Assembly (NCBI GenBank): GCA_964569385.1 | Contig: CAZMUM010000047.1 | Location: 1 to 32,953, forward strand | Length of the DNA stretch: 32,953 nucleotides | From: JAADHX01 sp964569385 | GTDB taxonomy: Bacteria; Actinomycetota; Acidimicrobiia; Acidimicrobiales; Poriferisodalaceae | Direction: 5' to 3' | Shown here: piece after piece, positions 26,126 through 32,953 of the stretch | Numbering within the stretch: position 1 is the stretch's first letter | Layout of the letters: each line of letters opens with the position of its first letter | The notes under the pieces: generated by a model | What the model was told of the DNA's origin: nothing | Seen by the model: only the letters and a program-made list of their open reading frames with translations | The model's database searches: none | Program-made: the position numbers and the translations under genes

Positions 26126-26151
26126 GTGTGATTTGAGCCCTTCGGACCCGC

Positions 26152-26165
26152 TAGATTGGACCAAA
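26152..26165 (+). promoter_or_regulatory. Predicted -10 element of the scpA operon, leaderless
   Basis: TAGATT (26152-26157) followed by 7 nt and ATG at 26165. It excludes the TTG at 26156, which lies inside the hexamer, as start. Confidence 0.6.
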
Positions 26166-26953
26166 TGTCCTATCCGGTGCACACGTCTACTTACGAAGGC
26201 CCATTCGACCTTCTGTTGCACTTGATTTTAAAGGAAGAGGTCGATCTTTATGAGGTCAACCTGAGTTCGATCGTCGATGCGTACCTGGTCGAACTCGAGA
26301 AGATGGCCGAGTCCGAAGATGGCCTCAACCTCGAGTTGGCCACCGAGTTTCTACTCATTGCGGCCACACTCATCGAGCTAAAGACCCGCAGGCTCCTTCC
26401 AAACGTCGACGATGCCGATCTCGACGAAGAGCTTGCCTTGTGGGAAGAGCGCGATCTTCTGCTCGCTCGATTGCTCGAATGCAAGACCTTCAAGAACGCC
26501 GCGGCCATGATGCAGGCCATCGCCGACGATGCGAGCCGGTCGTACGCCCGCACGGCTGGTCCAGACGACCGTTATCACGAGCTCGCGCCAGACTCGCTGG
26601 CTAACGTTGTGCCCGACGATGTCCGCCGTGCGTTTCTCGCTGCGGTGGCACCAAAACCTGTTGCCAGAGTCGACATCGATCACATTGCCGCAATTGTCAT
26701 GTCCGTCACTGATGCGGTGCGCGAGCTCACCTTCGAGCTGCCGGCCATGGGCAAGGTGACGTTCCGTAACCTCACTGGCGACCTTGTGGCCAGGCTCGAC
26801 GTGGTTATTCGTTTCTTGGCGGTTCTCGAACTATTCAAGGCCGGGTTGATCGAGCTCGACCAGATCGGCAACTTCGGCGACATTGTCATCGAATGGACTG
26901 GCGAGGCCGACAATCGCGGCCTCGAACTCGACATCGACGTCTACGCTGGCTGA
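26165..26953 (+). CDS. scpA: Segregation and condensation protein A (kleisin)
   Basis: 262-residue kleisin that bridges SMC heads and binds ScpB in the chromosome condensation complex. The N-terminal signature YEGPFDLLLHLILKEEVDLY contacts the SMC neck, with LATEFLLIAATLIELKTRRLLP in the next helix. The acidic middle is typical, and the C-terminal winged helix (VTFRNLTGDLVARLDVVIRF, FLAVLELFKAGLIELDQIG) is complete. Start at ATG 26165, predicted to be leaderless. scpB follows after 3 nt. In mycobacteria parA precedes scpA; it is absent here. Confidence 0.96.
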   Translation: MSYPVHTSTYEGPFDLLLHLILKEEVDLYEVNLSSIVDAYLVELEKMAESEDGLNLELATEFLLIAATLIELKTRRLLPNVDDADLDEELALWEERDLLLARLLECKTFKNAAAMMQAIADDASRSYARTAGPDDRYHELAPDSLANVVPDDVRRAFLAAVAPKPVARVDIDHIAAIVMSVTDAVRELTFELPAMGKVTFRNLTGDLVARLDVVIRFLAVLELFKAGLIELDQIGNFGDIVIEWTGEADNRGLELDIDVYAG

Positions 26954-26956
26954 CCA

Positions 26957-27688
26957 ATGAGCGACCACGAACCGCTGAGCCACCACGAACCCCAGCCAGG
27001 CGACAACTTCACTAACGAAGTTCAGCCCGCTCTAGAAGCAGTGTTAATGGTTGCCGACAGACCTGTCGAGCCTGGTCTCTTGGCCCAACTGCTCGAGATT
27101 TCCGCAGCGCGGGTCGAGGAACTCTGCCGCGACCTCTCCCGCGAGTACGAGGCCGATGGTCGCGGGTTCACGATTTCGAAGGTGGCGGGTGGGTACCGCT
27201 TCCAGTCGACCGCGGCCCAGGCGCCATACGTCGAACGGTTCGTGCTTGAGGGCCAATCAGCCCGCCTGTCGGCCGCGGCGATGGAAACGCTCGCCATCGT
27301 CGCTTACAAACAGCCGATGTCGAGGGCCCAGATCGGAGCAATAAGAGGAGTCAACGTCGACGGAGTGATGCGCTCGTTGCTCACTCGCGGCTACGTCGCT
27401 GAGGTTGGACGCGACGCTGGGCCTGGCCAGGCTGTTCTGTACGGTACGACCCCACTGTTCCTCGAAAGGCTCGGTCTCGACTCGACCGACGACCTGCCGC
27501 CGCTCGGTTCATTTGTGCCCGACCCAAACATCGTCGAAGCTCTCGAGCAGGGCCTTGGTACCCTCGAAGATCGAGCGACTTCTCGCGACGCGGTCACTAA
27601 GGGCCTCGACCCCGCCGAGGCGCTGGCCCAAGCCCAGCTGAGCGCCGAACACTCGGGCGCCGGGCCGTCGTTGCCCAATCAGGCGTGA
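26957..27688 (+). CDS. scpB: Segregation and condensation protein B
   Basis: 243-residue ScpB with tandem winged helices that dimerises and binds ScpA. Recognisable blocks: VQPALEAVLMVADRPVEPGLLAQLL in WHD1, GFTISKVAGGYRFQSTAAQAPYVERF between domains, and LSAAAMETLAIVAYKQPMSRAQIGAIRGVNVDGVMRSLLTRG in WHD2. The first 24 residues are a hydrophilic His/Glu/Pro-rich tail, and the last 60 are an Ala/Gln/Ser-rich tail of low conservation. The stop overlaps rluB in GTGA. Confidence 0.96.
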   Translation: MSDHEPLSHHEPQPGDNFTNEVQPALEAVLMVADRPVEPGLLAQLLEISAARVEELCRDLSREYEADGRGFTISKVAGGYRFQSTAAQAPYVERFVLEGQSARLSAAAMETLAIVAYKQPMSRAQIGAIRGVNVDGVMRSLLTRGYVAEVGRDAGPGQAVLYGTTPLFLERLGLDSTDDLPPLGSFVPDPNIVEALEQGLGTLEDRATSRDAVTKGLDPAEALAQAQLSAEHSGAGPSLPNQA

Positions 27689-28500
27689 CCGACAACGACG
27701 ACTACGTCGACCTCGGGCCTGGGCATTCACGCGACGGCGAGCGCCTCCAGAAGGTGCTGGCGAGGTTGGGCATAGGCAGTCGCCGTGTCTGTGAGAACAT
27801 GATTAGGGCCGAACGTATCACCGTCGACGGACAGATCGCGACCCTCGGACAACGGATCAACCTCGACGATGCCAAGGTCGAGATCGATGGCACCCCAGTC
27901 CCGGTGCGACCCGACCTCGTTTACCGCCTCCTGCACAAACCAGCAGGCACAGTTTCTACCGCTAGCGACACCCATGGGCGTCCGACTGTGGTCGATCTCG
28001 TGCCATCGAGTCCGCGAGTGGTGCCAGTTGGGCGGCTCGATCTCGATACCGAGGGCCTGTTGTTGCTGACCAACGACGGCGACCTCACCCACCGCATGAC
28101 TCACCCTTCGTTTGGCGTCGAGAAGGAATATCTGATTCAAGTCGAGCAGCCGCTCAAGGCTGGCCAGCTACGGCAACTGCGAAACGGAATCGATCTCGAC
28201 GACGGCCGAACTGCCCCGGCTAAGGCGTCGCAACCACAAGATGGCATGGTCAAGCTAACAATTCATGAGGGTAAGAATCGCCAGGTTCGGCGGATGTGCG
28301 ATGCGATTGGCCACCCAGTGTTGCGTCTGGTCCGGACTCGTATTGGTCCCATTGTCGATCCTTCTTTGGTAGCTGGGCAATGGCGAGAGTTGAGCCACAG
28401 TGAGGTTCGGTCCTTGTACGCAGCTTCGGGTTCGGAGTCGCCAGCCGATCGGGCTGTCAAACAAACACGGGCCGGTCGACGAAGTTCTTCGAGCACCTGA
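27685..28500 (+). CDS. rluB: 23S rRNA pseudouridine synthase RluB family
   Basis: 271-residue RsuA/RluB/E/F-type pseudouridine synthase, probably acting on 23S U2605 or equivalent. An N-terminal S4 domain spans residues about 19-65 (RLQKVLARLGIGSRRVCENMIRAERITV). The catalytic motif is VGRLDLDTEGLLLLTNDGDL with Asp119. KEYLIQVEQPL and EGKNRQVRRMCDAIGHPVLRLVR complete the fold. The order scpA-scpB-rluB is the classic actinobacterial one. The GTG start is coupled to scpB. The last 25 residues form a basic Ser/Arg-rich tail. Confidence 0.95.
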   Translation: MTDNDDYVDLGPGHSRDGERLQKVLARLGIGSRRVCENMIRAERITVDGQIATLGQRINLDDAKVEIDGTPVPVRPDLVYRLLHKPAGTVSTASDTHGRPTVVDLVPSSPRVVPVGRLDLDTEGLLLLTNDGDLTHRMTHPSFGVEKEYLIQVEQPLKAGQLRQLRNGIDLDDGRTAPAKASQPQDGMVKLTIHEGKNRQVRRMCDAIGHPVLRLVRTRIGPIVDPSLVAGQWRELSHSEVRSLYAASGSESPADRAVKQTRAGRRSSSST

Positions 28501-28512
28501 CCGCGTCGGGGC

Positions 28513-28527
28513 TACGCTTCGACGCCG
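28513..28527 (+). promoter_or_regulatory. Predicted -10 element of the aroH operon, leaderless
   Basis: TACGCT (28513-28518), then 8 nt, then the GTG start at 28527. No Shine-Dalgarno. Confidence 0.5.
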
Positions 28528-28904
28528 TGATCCATGTACGTGCCCTGCGAGGGGCCACCACTCTCGACGCAGATTCCGCCGATCAGATGGCCGAGCGGGT
28601 TCCTGAGCTGATGCTCGAGTTGCTTGGTCGCAACGACATCAGCTCCGACGATGTCATCTCGGTTCTATTCGTCAGTACCCCCGATATCACCTGCCAACAC
28701 CCCGCGACCGCTGTTCGGAGTCGAATGTCGTTCGACGATGTCCCGATGACTGGTGCTCAAGAGCTTGATGTTCCCGGTTCGGTCGAGCTCTGCGTCCGAG
28801 TGATGATGCACATCGAGACCGACCGTGATCGGGCCGACCTTAGGCACGTGTATCTGCATGGCGCCGTAGTTCTTCGGCCCGACCTTGCCGAGAACGAAAC
28901 GTGA
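28527..28904 (+). CDS. aroH: Chorismate mutase, AroH class
   Basis: 125-residue monofunctional chorismate mutase of the trimeric AroH fold (Bacillus subtilis type), converting chorismate to prephenate. Matches along the whole length: IHVRALRGATT (substrate-binding Arg), FVSTPDITCQHPATAVR, ELDVPGSVELCVRVMMH (with the Cys and Arg that contact substrate), and HVYLHGAVVLRPD (catalytic Tyr and Arg). It is followed by tyrA in GTGA overlap. The aroH, tyrA and aroA genes therefore cover EPSP to the tyrosine branch in one unit. Confidence 0.95.
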   Translation: MIHVRALRGATTLDADSADQMAERVPELMLELLGRNDISSDDVISVLFVSTPDITCQHPATAVRSRMSFDDVPMTGAQELDVPGSVELCVRVMMHIETDRDRADLRHVYLHGAVVLRPDLAENET

Positions 28905-30016
28905 CCGAGAGTGTCGCGAGTGGGCGCGGGCTCGCGAGTGGGCGCGGGCTCGCGAATGGGCGCGGGCTCGCGAATGTGGTGGGCCTTGGGCTGATGGGCG
29001 GAAGTGTCGCGTTGGCACTGCGTGAACAGGGTTGGCGAGTAACAGGCTCCGATGTCGACGAAACTTGTGTCGACGATGCCTTGAGGCGTGGTGTAATCGA
29101 CGACGTGGGGGTGGCCGAGGATGCTGCCGTTACGTTTGTGGCGATACCAGCGTCGGCTACGGCCATCGTGGTGCGTGAAATGCTGGCTCGAACGTCTGGA
29201 ATCGTCACTGATGTGGCGTCAGTAAAGCTGCGTGTTGTCGCCGGTGTCGACGATCCTCGGTTTGTTGGCGGCCACCCTATGGCTGGCAGTGAGCAGGAGG
29301 GCTTGGCTGGTAGCGACGGCGAGATGTTCATTGGAGCGGTTTGGGTGCTAACTCCAAACGAGACCACCGCCGATGCCACCGTCGCCTTGGTTGCCAATAT
29401 TGCTCGATCGTTCGGAGCCGACGTCGTTGCCATCGCCGCAGACCGCCACGACGAGATCGTGGCTGTCGTGAGCCATGTCCCTCATCTCACCGCGGCGGCG
29501 CTTATGTCGCTGGCCGAGCAACGCTCCGTCGATCATGTGGCCCTCCTGCGGTTAGCTGCCGGCGGGTTCCGCGATATGACGCGTGTTGCGGCGGGTCATC
29601 CAGCCATCTGGCCCGACATTTGTGTCGAGAACCGCGATGCGATCGTTGCCGTACTCGACGGCTTGGTCAGCGAGCTCAGCCGCATGCGCGATGTGGTGGA
29701 GGCTGAAGATCGCGATGCCATTCTTGGCACGCTCACCAATGCCAGGGCAGCCCGCACCAATCTCCCTGGTCGGGCCACTCAACCCGCTGATCTGGTCGAG
29801 ATGCGAATCCCGATTCCGGACCGTCCGGGTGCTGCTGGCGAAGTGTTCACGCTTGCCGGCGAGCTCGATGTGAACATCTTCGACTTCGAGGTCGCCCACT
29901 CTCCCGAAGGCGATCTTGGCGTGATGATCGTTGTGATCGCTGCGACTAAGACCGATCTTCTGAGGGGCGGCCTTGTGGCCCGCGGGTTCCGGCCGGGAAT
30001 CCGAGATTTGGCGTGA
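28901..30016 (+). CDS. tyrA: Prephenate dehydrogenase with C-terminal ACT domain
   Basis: 371-residue NAD(P)-dependent enzyme making 4-hydroxyphenylpyruvate (or arogenate route) for tyrosine. The nucleotide fold begins ANVVGLGLMGGSVALAL (GLGLMGG at 28-34). VTDVASVKL, FVGGHPMAGSEQEG and VVSHVPHLTAAALM are family blocks. Residues about 295-371 (VEMRIPIPDRPGAAGEVFTL onwards) form an ACT domain, the usual site of tyrosine feedback. Before the fold are three six-residue repeats (GLASGR-type) encoded by 18-bp tandem repeats; they are absent from normal TyrA. The start overlaps aroH, and the stop overlaps the aroA-cmk start. Confidence 0.94.
   Translation: MTESVASGRGLASGRGLANGRGLANVVGLGLMGGSVALALREQGWRVTGSDVDETCVDDALRRGVIDDVGVAEDAAVTFVAIPASATAIVVREMLARTSGIVTDVASVKLRVVAGVDDPRFVGGHPMAGSEQEGLAGSDGEMFIGAVWVLTPNETTADATVALVANIARSFGADVVAIAADRHDEIVAVVSHVPHLTAAALMSLAEQRSVDHVALLRLAAGGFRDMTRVAAGHPAIWPDICVENRDAIVAVLDGLVSELSRMRDVVEAEDRDAILGTLTNARAARTNLPGRATQPADLVEMRIPIPDRPGAAGEVFTLAGELDVNIFDFEVAHSPEGDLGVMIVVIAATKTDLLRGGLVARGFRPGIRDLA
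28915..28976 (+). repeat. In-frame 18-bp tandem repeats in the tyrA 5' end
   Basis: CGCGAGTGGGCGCGGGCT at 28915, again at 28933, and with one change (AGTG to AATG) at 28951, then a partial copy to 28976. It adds the residues ASGRGL-ASGRGL-ANGRGL just ahead of the first beta strand of the NAD fold. Confidence 0.95.
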
Positions 30017-32013
30017 GCAGTTCAATCACAGTTGTGCCTTTCGACGGTCCGATCGATGTCACTGCTTCTATCCCTGGTTCGAAGAGCATCACGAACCGAG
30101 CGTTGCTTATCGCTGCTTTGGCCAATGGGGTGACAACGCTCGATGGCGCCCTGTTCGCCGACGACACTTTGGCGATGGTCGACTGTCTGCGGGCGCTTGG
30201 CGTCGACATCGAGTCCGACGCGCAGGGATGCCAGATGGTGGTGGCTGGCAACAACGGGGCGCCGAGTGTCTCAGAGGCTGTACTTGATGCTGGTCAGAGC
30301 GGCACGACCTCGCGGTTTCTATTGCCTGTTCTTTCGGCGCTACCTGGTGCGTGGACCCTCGACGGACACCAGCAGCTTCGGTCTCGCCCCTTCGACGATC
30401 AGCTCCAAGCACTTTCCGCACTCGGGGCTCGGATCGAGTCAATGTCGACGGACGGGCGTTTGCCGCTTCGGTCGCTCGGTGGGTCGATGACTGGTGGCCA
30501 GATCAGTGTCGCGGGCGACGTGTCGAGTCAGTTTTTGTCGGGGTTGTTGCTCGCCGCGCCGTTGTTCGATAGCGAGCTAGTGGTCAGCGTTGTTGGTCCC
30601 CTAGTCAGCCGCCCATACGTCGACATGACGGTGGCAGTGATGCGTTCGTTTGGAGCTGTGGTCATCGAGCCAGCGGGCGCTGAGCTTGTGTGGTCGGTCG
30701 CACCAAGTGGCTACGAGGCCTGCGACTATTCCATCGAACCTGATGCCTCCGCCGCGTCGTATGCGTTCGGTGCGGCCGCTGTGACCAGAGGGCGGGTGGT
30801 GGTAGCTGGCCTGTCGCACGCATCAATGCAGGGCGACACCGGTTTTAGCGATGTGCTTGGGTCGATGGGCGCGGCGGTGACCGACGATGGTTCCTCGATA
30901 ACGGTCGATTGTCGAGACCGCGAGCTTGCTGGCATCGACATCGACATGTCGCAGATCTCCGATACGGCTCAAACGTTGGCAGTCGTGGCGGCAACAGCGT
31001 CGACTTCTAGTCGTGTGAGGGGAATCGGGTTCATCCGTCGAAAGGAAACCGACCGCATCGCGGCCATCGTGACCGAGCTCGGCAAGCTCGGCATCGGCGC
31101 CGTGGAGGAGAGTGATGGGTTCTCGGTAATGCCCGGTCCGGTGTCGTCGGGGGTGGTCGACACCTACGACGACCACCGTATGGCGATGAGTTTGGCGCTT
31201 CTGGCGCTCGTTACACCCGGTATCGAGATTCGCGATCCGGATTGTGTTGCCAAAACGTTTCCGGCATTCTGGGAGTTCTTGGAAAGTCTGCGACCAACAC
31301 AGCGACAAATACTGGGTGAGCCACTCCGAATTCTGGCCATTGACGGCCCGGCTGGTTCGGGCAAGTCGACAATCTCAAAGGCAGTTGCAGCGTCGCTTGG
31401 CGTTTCGCACCTCGATACGGGCGCTATGTATAGAGCCGTCACGTTTGCGGTCTTGGAGCTAGGCATCGATCCTGGCGATGCGTCGTCCGTTATTCAGGTG
31501 ACGCGAGACATTCATGTTGAGGTCGGTGATCGGGTGGTGGTAGACGGCGTCGACGCCACGACGGCAATTCGCACCCCGGAAGTGACTGCTGCGGTGTCGG
31601 CCGTCGCGGCGATTCCGACTGTGCGGCGCGAGGTTGTACGGCTGCAGCGGGAACTGGCTTTGGCCCATGATGCCTGCGTTGTCGAGGGCCGAGATATCGG
31701 AACGGTGGTCTTTGCCGATGCGCCTCTGAAGATCTATCTGACGGCACGGGTCGAAGAGCGGGCGCGTCGCCGCCTGGCCGAGATGGAGGCGAGCGGACTA
31801 ACGGGCTCTGGGTCGGCCACGTTGGCCGAGATCGGCGCCGATATCGAACGTCGCGACTATGCCGACAGCAGCCGTGCTGACAGCCCGCTTCGGCCTGCTG
31901 ACGATGCCATAATTGTTGATACGAGTGATCTAACCATTGATGAAGTGGTTGCCGACATATCGAACCGTACGCTGGCAGCCTGGGCTGATTCTGCAAGACC
32001 AGAAGGGGGCTGA
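30013..32013 (+). CDS. aroA-cmk: Fused EPSP synthase-cytidylate kinase (AroA-Cmk)
   Basis: 666-residue bifunctional protein. Residues 1-425 are 5-enolpyruvylshikimate-3-phosphate synthase: PGSKSITNRALLIAALA (21-37), AGQSGTTSRFLLPVLS (93-108), RSRPFDDQLQALSALGA, SSQFLSGLLLAAP, RRKETDRIAA (342-351) and YDDHRMAMSLALLAL (385-399). After a linker of about 12 residues, residues 438-666 are CMP kinase: LAIDGPAGSGKST P-loop (441-453), LDTGAMYRAVT, VVEGRDIGTVVF, KIYLTARVEERARRR and RRDYADSSRADSPL. Both halves look complete. One chain thus joins shikimate and pyrimidine steps with no known metabolic link. No internal stop or frameshift is visible. GTG start overlaps tyrA. Confidence 0.95.
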   Translation: MSSSITVVPFDGPIDVTASIPGSKSITNRALLIAALANGVTTLDGALFADDTLAMVDCLRALGVDIESDAQGCQMVVAGNNGAPSVSEAVLDAGQSGTTSRFLLPVLSALPGAWTLDGHQQLRSRPFDDQLQALSALGARIESMSTDGRLPLRSLGGSMTGGQISVAGDVSSQFLSGLLLAAPLFDSELVVSVVGPLVSRPYVDMTVAVMRSFGAVVIEPAGAELVWSVAPSGYEACDYSIEPDASAASYAFGAAAVTRGRVVVAGLSHASMQGDTGFSDVLGSMGAAVTDDGSSITVDCRDRELAGIDIDMSQISDTAQTLAVVAATASTSSRVRGIGFIRRKETDRIAAIVTELGKLGIGAVEESDGFSVMPGPVSSGVVDTYDDHRMAMSLALLALVTPGIEIRDPDCVAKTFPAFWEFLESLRPTQRQILGEPLRILAIDGPAGSGKSTISKAVAASLGVSHLDTGAMYRAVTFAVLELGIDPGDASSVIQVTRDIHVEVGDRVVVDGVDATTAIRTPEVTAAVSAVAAIPTVRREVVRLQRELALAHDACVVEGRDIGTVVFADAPLKIYLTARVEERARRRLAEMEASGLTGSGSATLAEIGADIERRDYADSSRADSPLRPADDAIIVDTSDLTIDEVVADISNRTLAAWADSARPEGG

Positions 32014-32015
32014 GG

Positions 32016-32768
32016 GTGACAGAACCATCGTCTGGCGAAACGTCTAGCGATGTGATCAGGTACGACGCGGCCATCGGCGAGAGCTGGCCTGCTCGTGCCG
32101 GCTACCGGTTCTTCCAGGGTTCGTTGCTGCTCGCGTTCAAGGTCTACTTTCGGCTCACCATCGAAGGCCAAGAGAATATTCCTCGTGATGGAGCGTTCAT
32201 TCTTGCTCCGATTCATCGGTCGTATCTAGATACGCCTCTCATGTCCCCGGTACGGCGCCGGTTGCGGTTCATGGGCAAGGATTCGATGTGGAAGAACCGG
32301 TTCACAGCATGGTTCTTGTCGACGATGGGAGGCTTTCCTGTGAGTCGCGACATGGCTGATCGTGAAGCGCTGAACACCACGATTGCTCTGCTGAACAGTG
32401 GCCAGCCTACGGTTCTGTTCCCTGAGGGTGAACGTAAGCGTGGCCCTCGGGTTCACCCTCTCAAGGAGGGTGCGGTTTATGTTTCGGCCAGGGCCGGTGT
32501 TCCGATTGTGCCCGTTGGCGTTGGCGGTTCGGAAGGGGCGATGCCAAAGGGCCGTAATTTCATCTTCCCGGTGAAGATTCATTTGGTAGTCGGCGAGCCA
32601 ATTCCCGCGCCCGAGAAGAAGCCAACTGGTCGGGTGTCGCGTAGATCTGTGCAGGAAAATACCGCCGAACTGCGCGAGACACTTCAGCAACTGTTTGACA
32701 AGGCCCAGCAGCGATGCGGCAAACCGAACGTGTACGAACCTGGCTCTGAGCCACCCGAAATGGACTGA
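32016..32768 (+). CDS. plsC: 1-acyl-glycerol-3-phosphate acyltransferase family (PlsC-like)
   Basis: 250-residue acyltransferase of phospholipid synthesis. Motif I is APIHRSYLDTPL (His67, Asp72: HX4D), motif II is FMGKDSMWKNR, motif III is VLFPEGERKRG (136-144), and motif IV is GVPIVPVGVGG. An N-terminal amphipathic or membrane-associating segment (FFQGSLLLAFKVYFRLTI) precedes the fold. GTG start 2 nt after the aroA-cmk stop with GGGGG and GAGGG upstream. Its presence after cmk resembles the cmk-plsC order seen in other Gram-positives. Confidence 0.9.
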   Translation: MTEPSSGETSSDVIRYDAAIGESWPARAGYRFFQGSLLLAFKVYFRLTIEGQENIPRDGAFILAPIHRSYLDTPLMSPVRRRLRFMGKDSMWKNRFTAWFLSTMGGFPVSRDMADREALNTTIALLNSGQPTVLFPEGERKRGPRVHPLKEGAVYVSARAGVPIVPVGVGGSEGAMPKGRNFIFPVKIHLVVGEPIPAPEKKPTGRVSRRSVQENTAELRETLQQLFDKAQQRCGKPNVYEPGSEPPEMD

Positions 32769-32953
32769 TCGCGCCCGTCGCAGCAACACGGTAGACACAG
32801 CTGCCGTGGTCGCTAAAGGTTGCCCTATCGCAACTGGCTGCGAAAGTGCCGCCGAGTGCCGCCGAATTGTCGAGTGCTGGTTTAGGTTCTTCGGTGGATG
32901 CATTTGCAGGCGCAGGGGCAGCCGTGTCCGGTGGTGGTTCGTTTGGCTGTTTT
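32769..32953 (+). other. Terminal 185 bp: possible start of a truncated gene
   Basis: No terminator is evident after plsC. TAGGTT (32883-32888) could be a -10 element for a GTG at 32894 (spacer 5) or an ATG at 32898 (spacer 9). The two frames start MDAFAGAGAAVSGG and MHLQAQGQPCPVVVRLAV respectively, both open to the window end. A third open frame starts GTG at 32812 (Cys-rich). I cannot choose among them or name a product. Confidence 0.25.

Noticed and set aside
25877..26131. 84-codon plus-strand ORF upstream of scpA (contains MAEATVLAMEKLAEAVVRN)
   Set aside because: Composition looks coding, but it lacks a Shine-Dalgarno or TANNNT signal and overlaps the minus-strand gene that has a strong Shine-Dalgarno. 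Because the two frames share wobble positions, GC3 cannot decide, so it is kept as an open alternative in the findings.

Overview
The window reads as a chromosomal segment of a moderately GC-rich actinobacterium, most likely from the Acidimicrobiia or a neighbouring deep branch. The evidence is gene content and order: phosphatase, tlyA, nadK, recN, steA, steB, (glycosyltransferases), pyrG, NUDIX, xerD, then scpA, scpB, rluB and cmk. This is the same order as the M. tuberculosis Rv1692-Rv1713 region (recalled, not searched), with local insertions. An actinobacterial-type insertion in 23S domain III and a KorAB 2-oxoacid:ferredoxin oxidoreductase agree. The class-level placement is inference.

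Layout: 1-2106 is the 3' two-thirds of a 23S rRNA gene, followed by a spacer with two hairpins, a 5S rRNA and a strong palindromic terminator (2355-2397). Next come a basic TPR protein, an SSB-like protein, and korA-korB. A HAD phosphatase converges on a rhomboid protease with overlapping stop codons. From 8820 a long plus-strand run follows: leader ORF-tlyA-nadK-recN-steA-steB-GT2-GT4-pyrG-NUDIX-xerD-(leader ORF)-M50 protease-HD protein. It combines rRNA methylation, NADP supply, DNA repair, division and envelope functions, CTP supply and chromosome dimer resolution. Against it run a GH65 disaccharide phosphorylase and beta-phosphoglucomutase (minus strand). Then come a hemolysin-III-type membrane protein (plus) and a minus-strand pair of an unrecognised protein and trpS. 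The last block is scpA-scpB-rluB, then aroH-tyrA-(aroA-cmk fusion)-plsC. This covers chromosome condensation, 23S pseudouridylation, aromatic amino acid synthesis, CMP phosphorylation and phospholipid acylation.

Two patterns recur. (1) Genes at the head of transcription units carry a TANNNT hexamer ending 6-8 nt before the start codon, with no Shine-Dalgarno. This is what leaderless transcripts look like, and at least two of these starts open a tiny ORF whose stop overlaps the real gene by 4 nt (tlyA, M50 protease). Within operons, most junctions are ATGA, GTGA or TTGA overlaps, so termination-reinitiation appears to be the main translation mode. (2) Six short tandem repeats, mostly in three copies, lie at gene edges; two of them (33 bp and 25 bp units) are perfect copies that include the stop codon of the upstream gene.

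The most interesting biological candidate is the steA-steB-GT2-GT4 cluster: a cytokinetic-ring pair coupled to a predicted lipid-linked glycan assembly pair. The fused AroA-Cmk enzyme and the operator-like repeat upstream of korA follow. I found no CRISPR array, insertion sequence, phage, toxin-antitoxin pair or tRNA gene.
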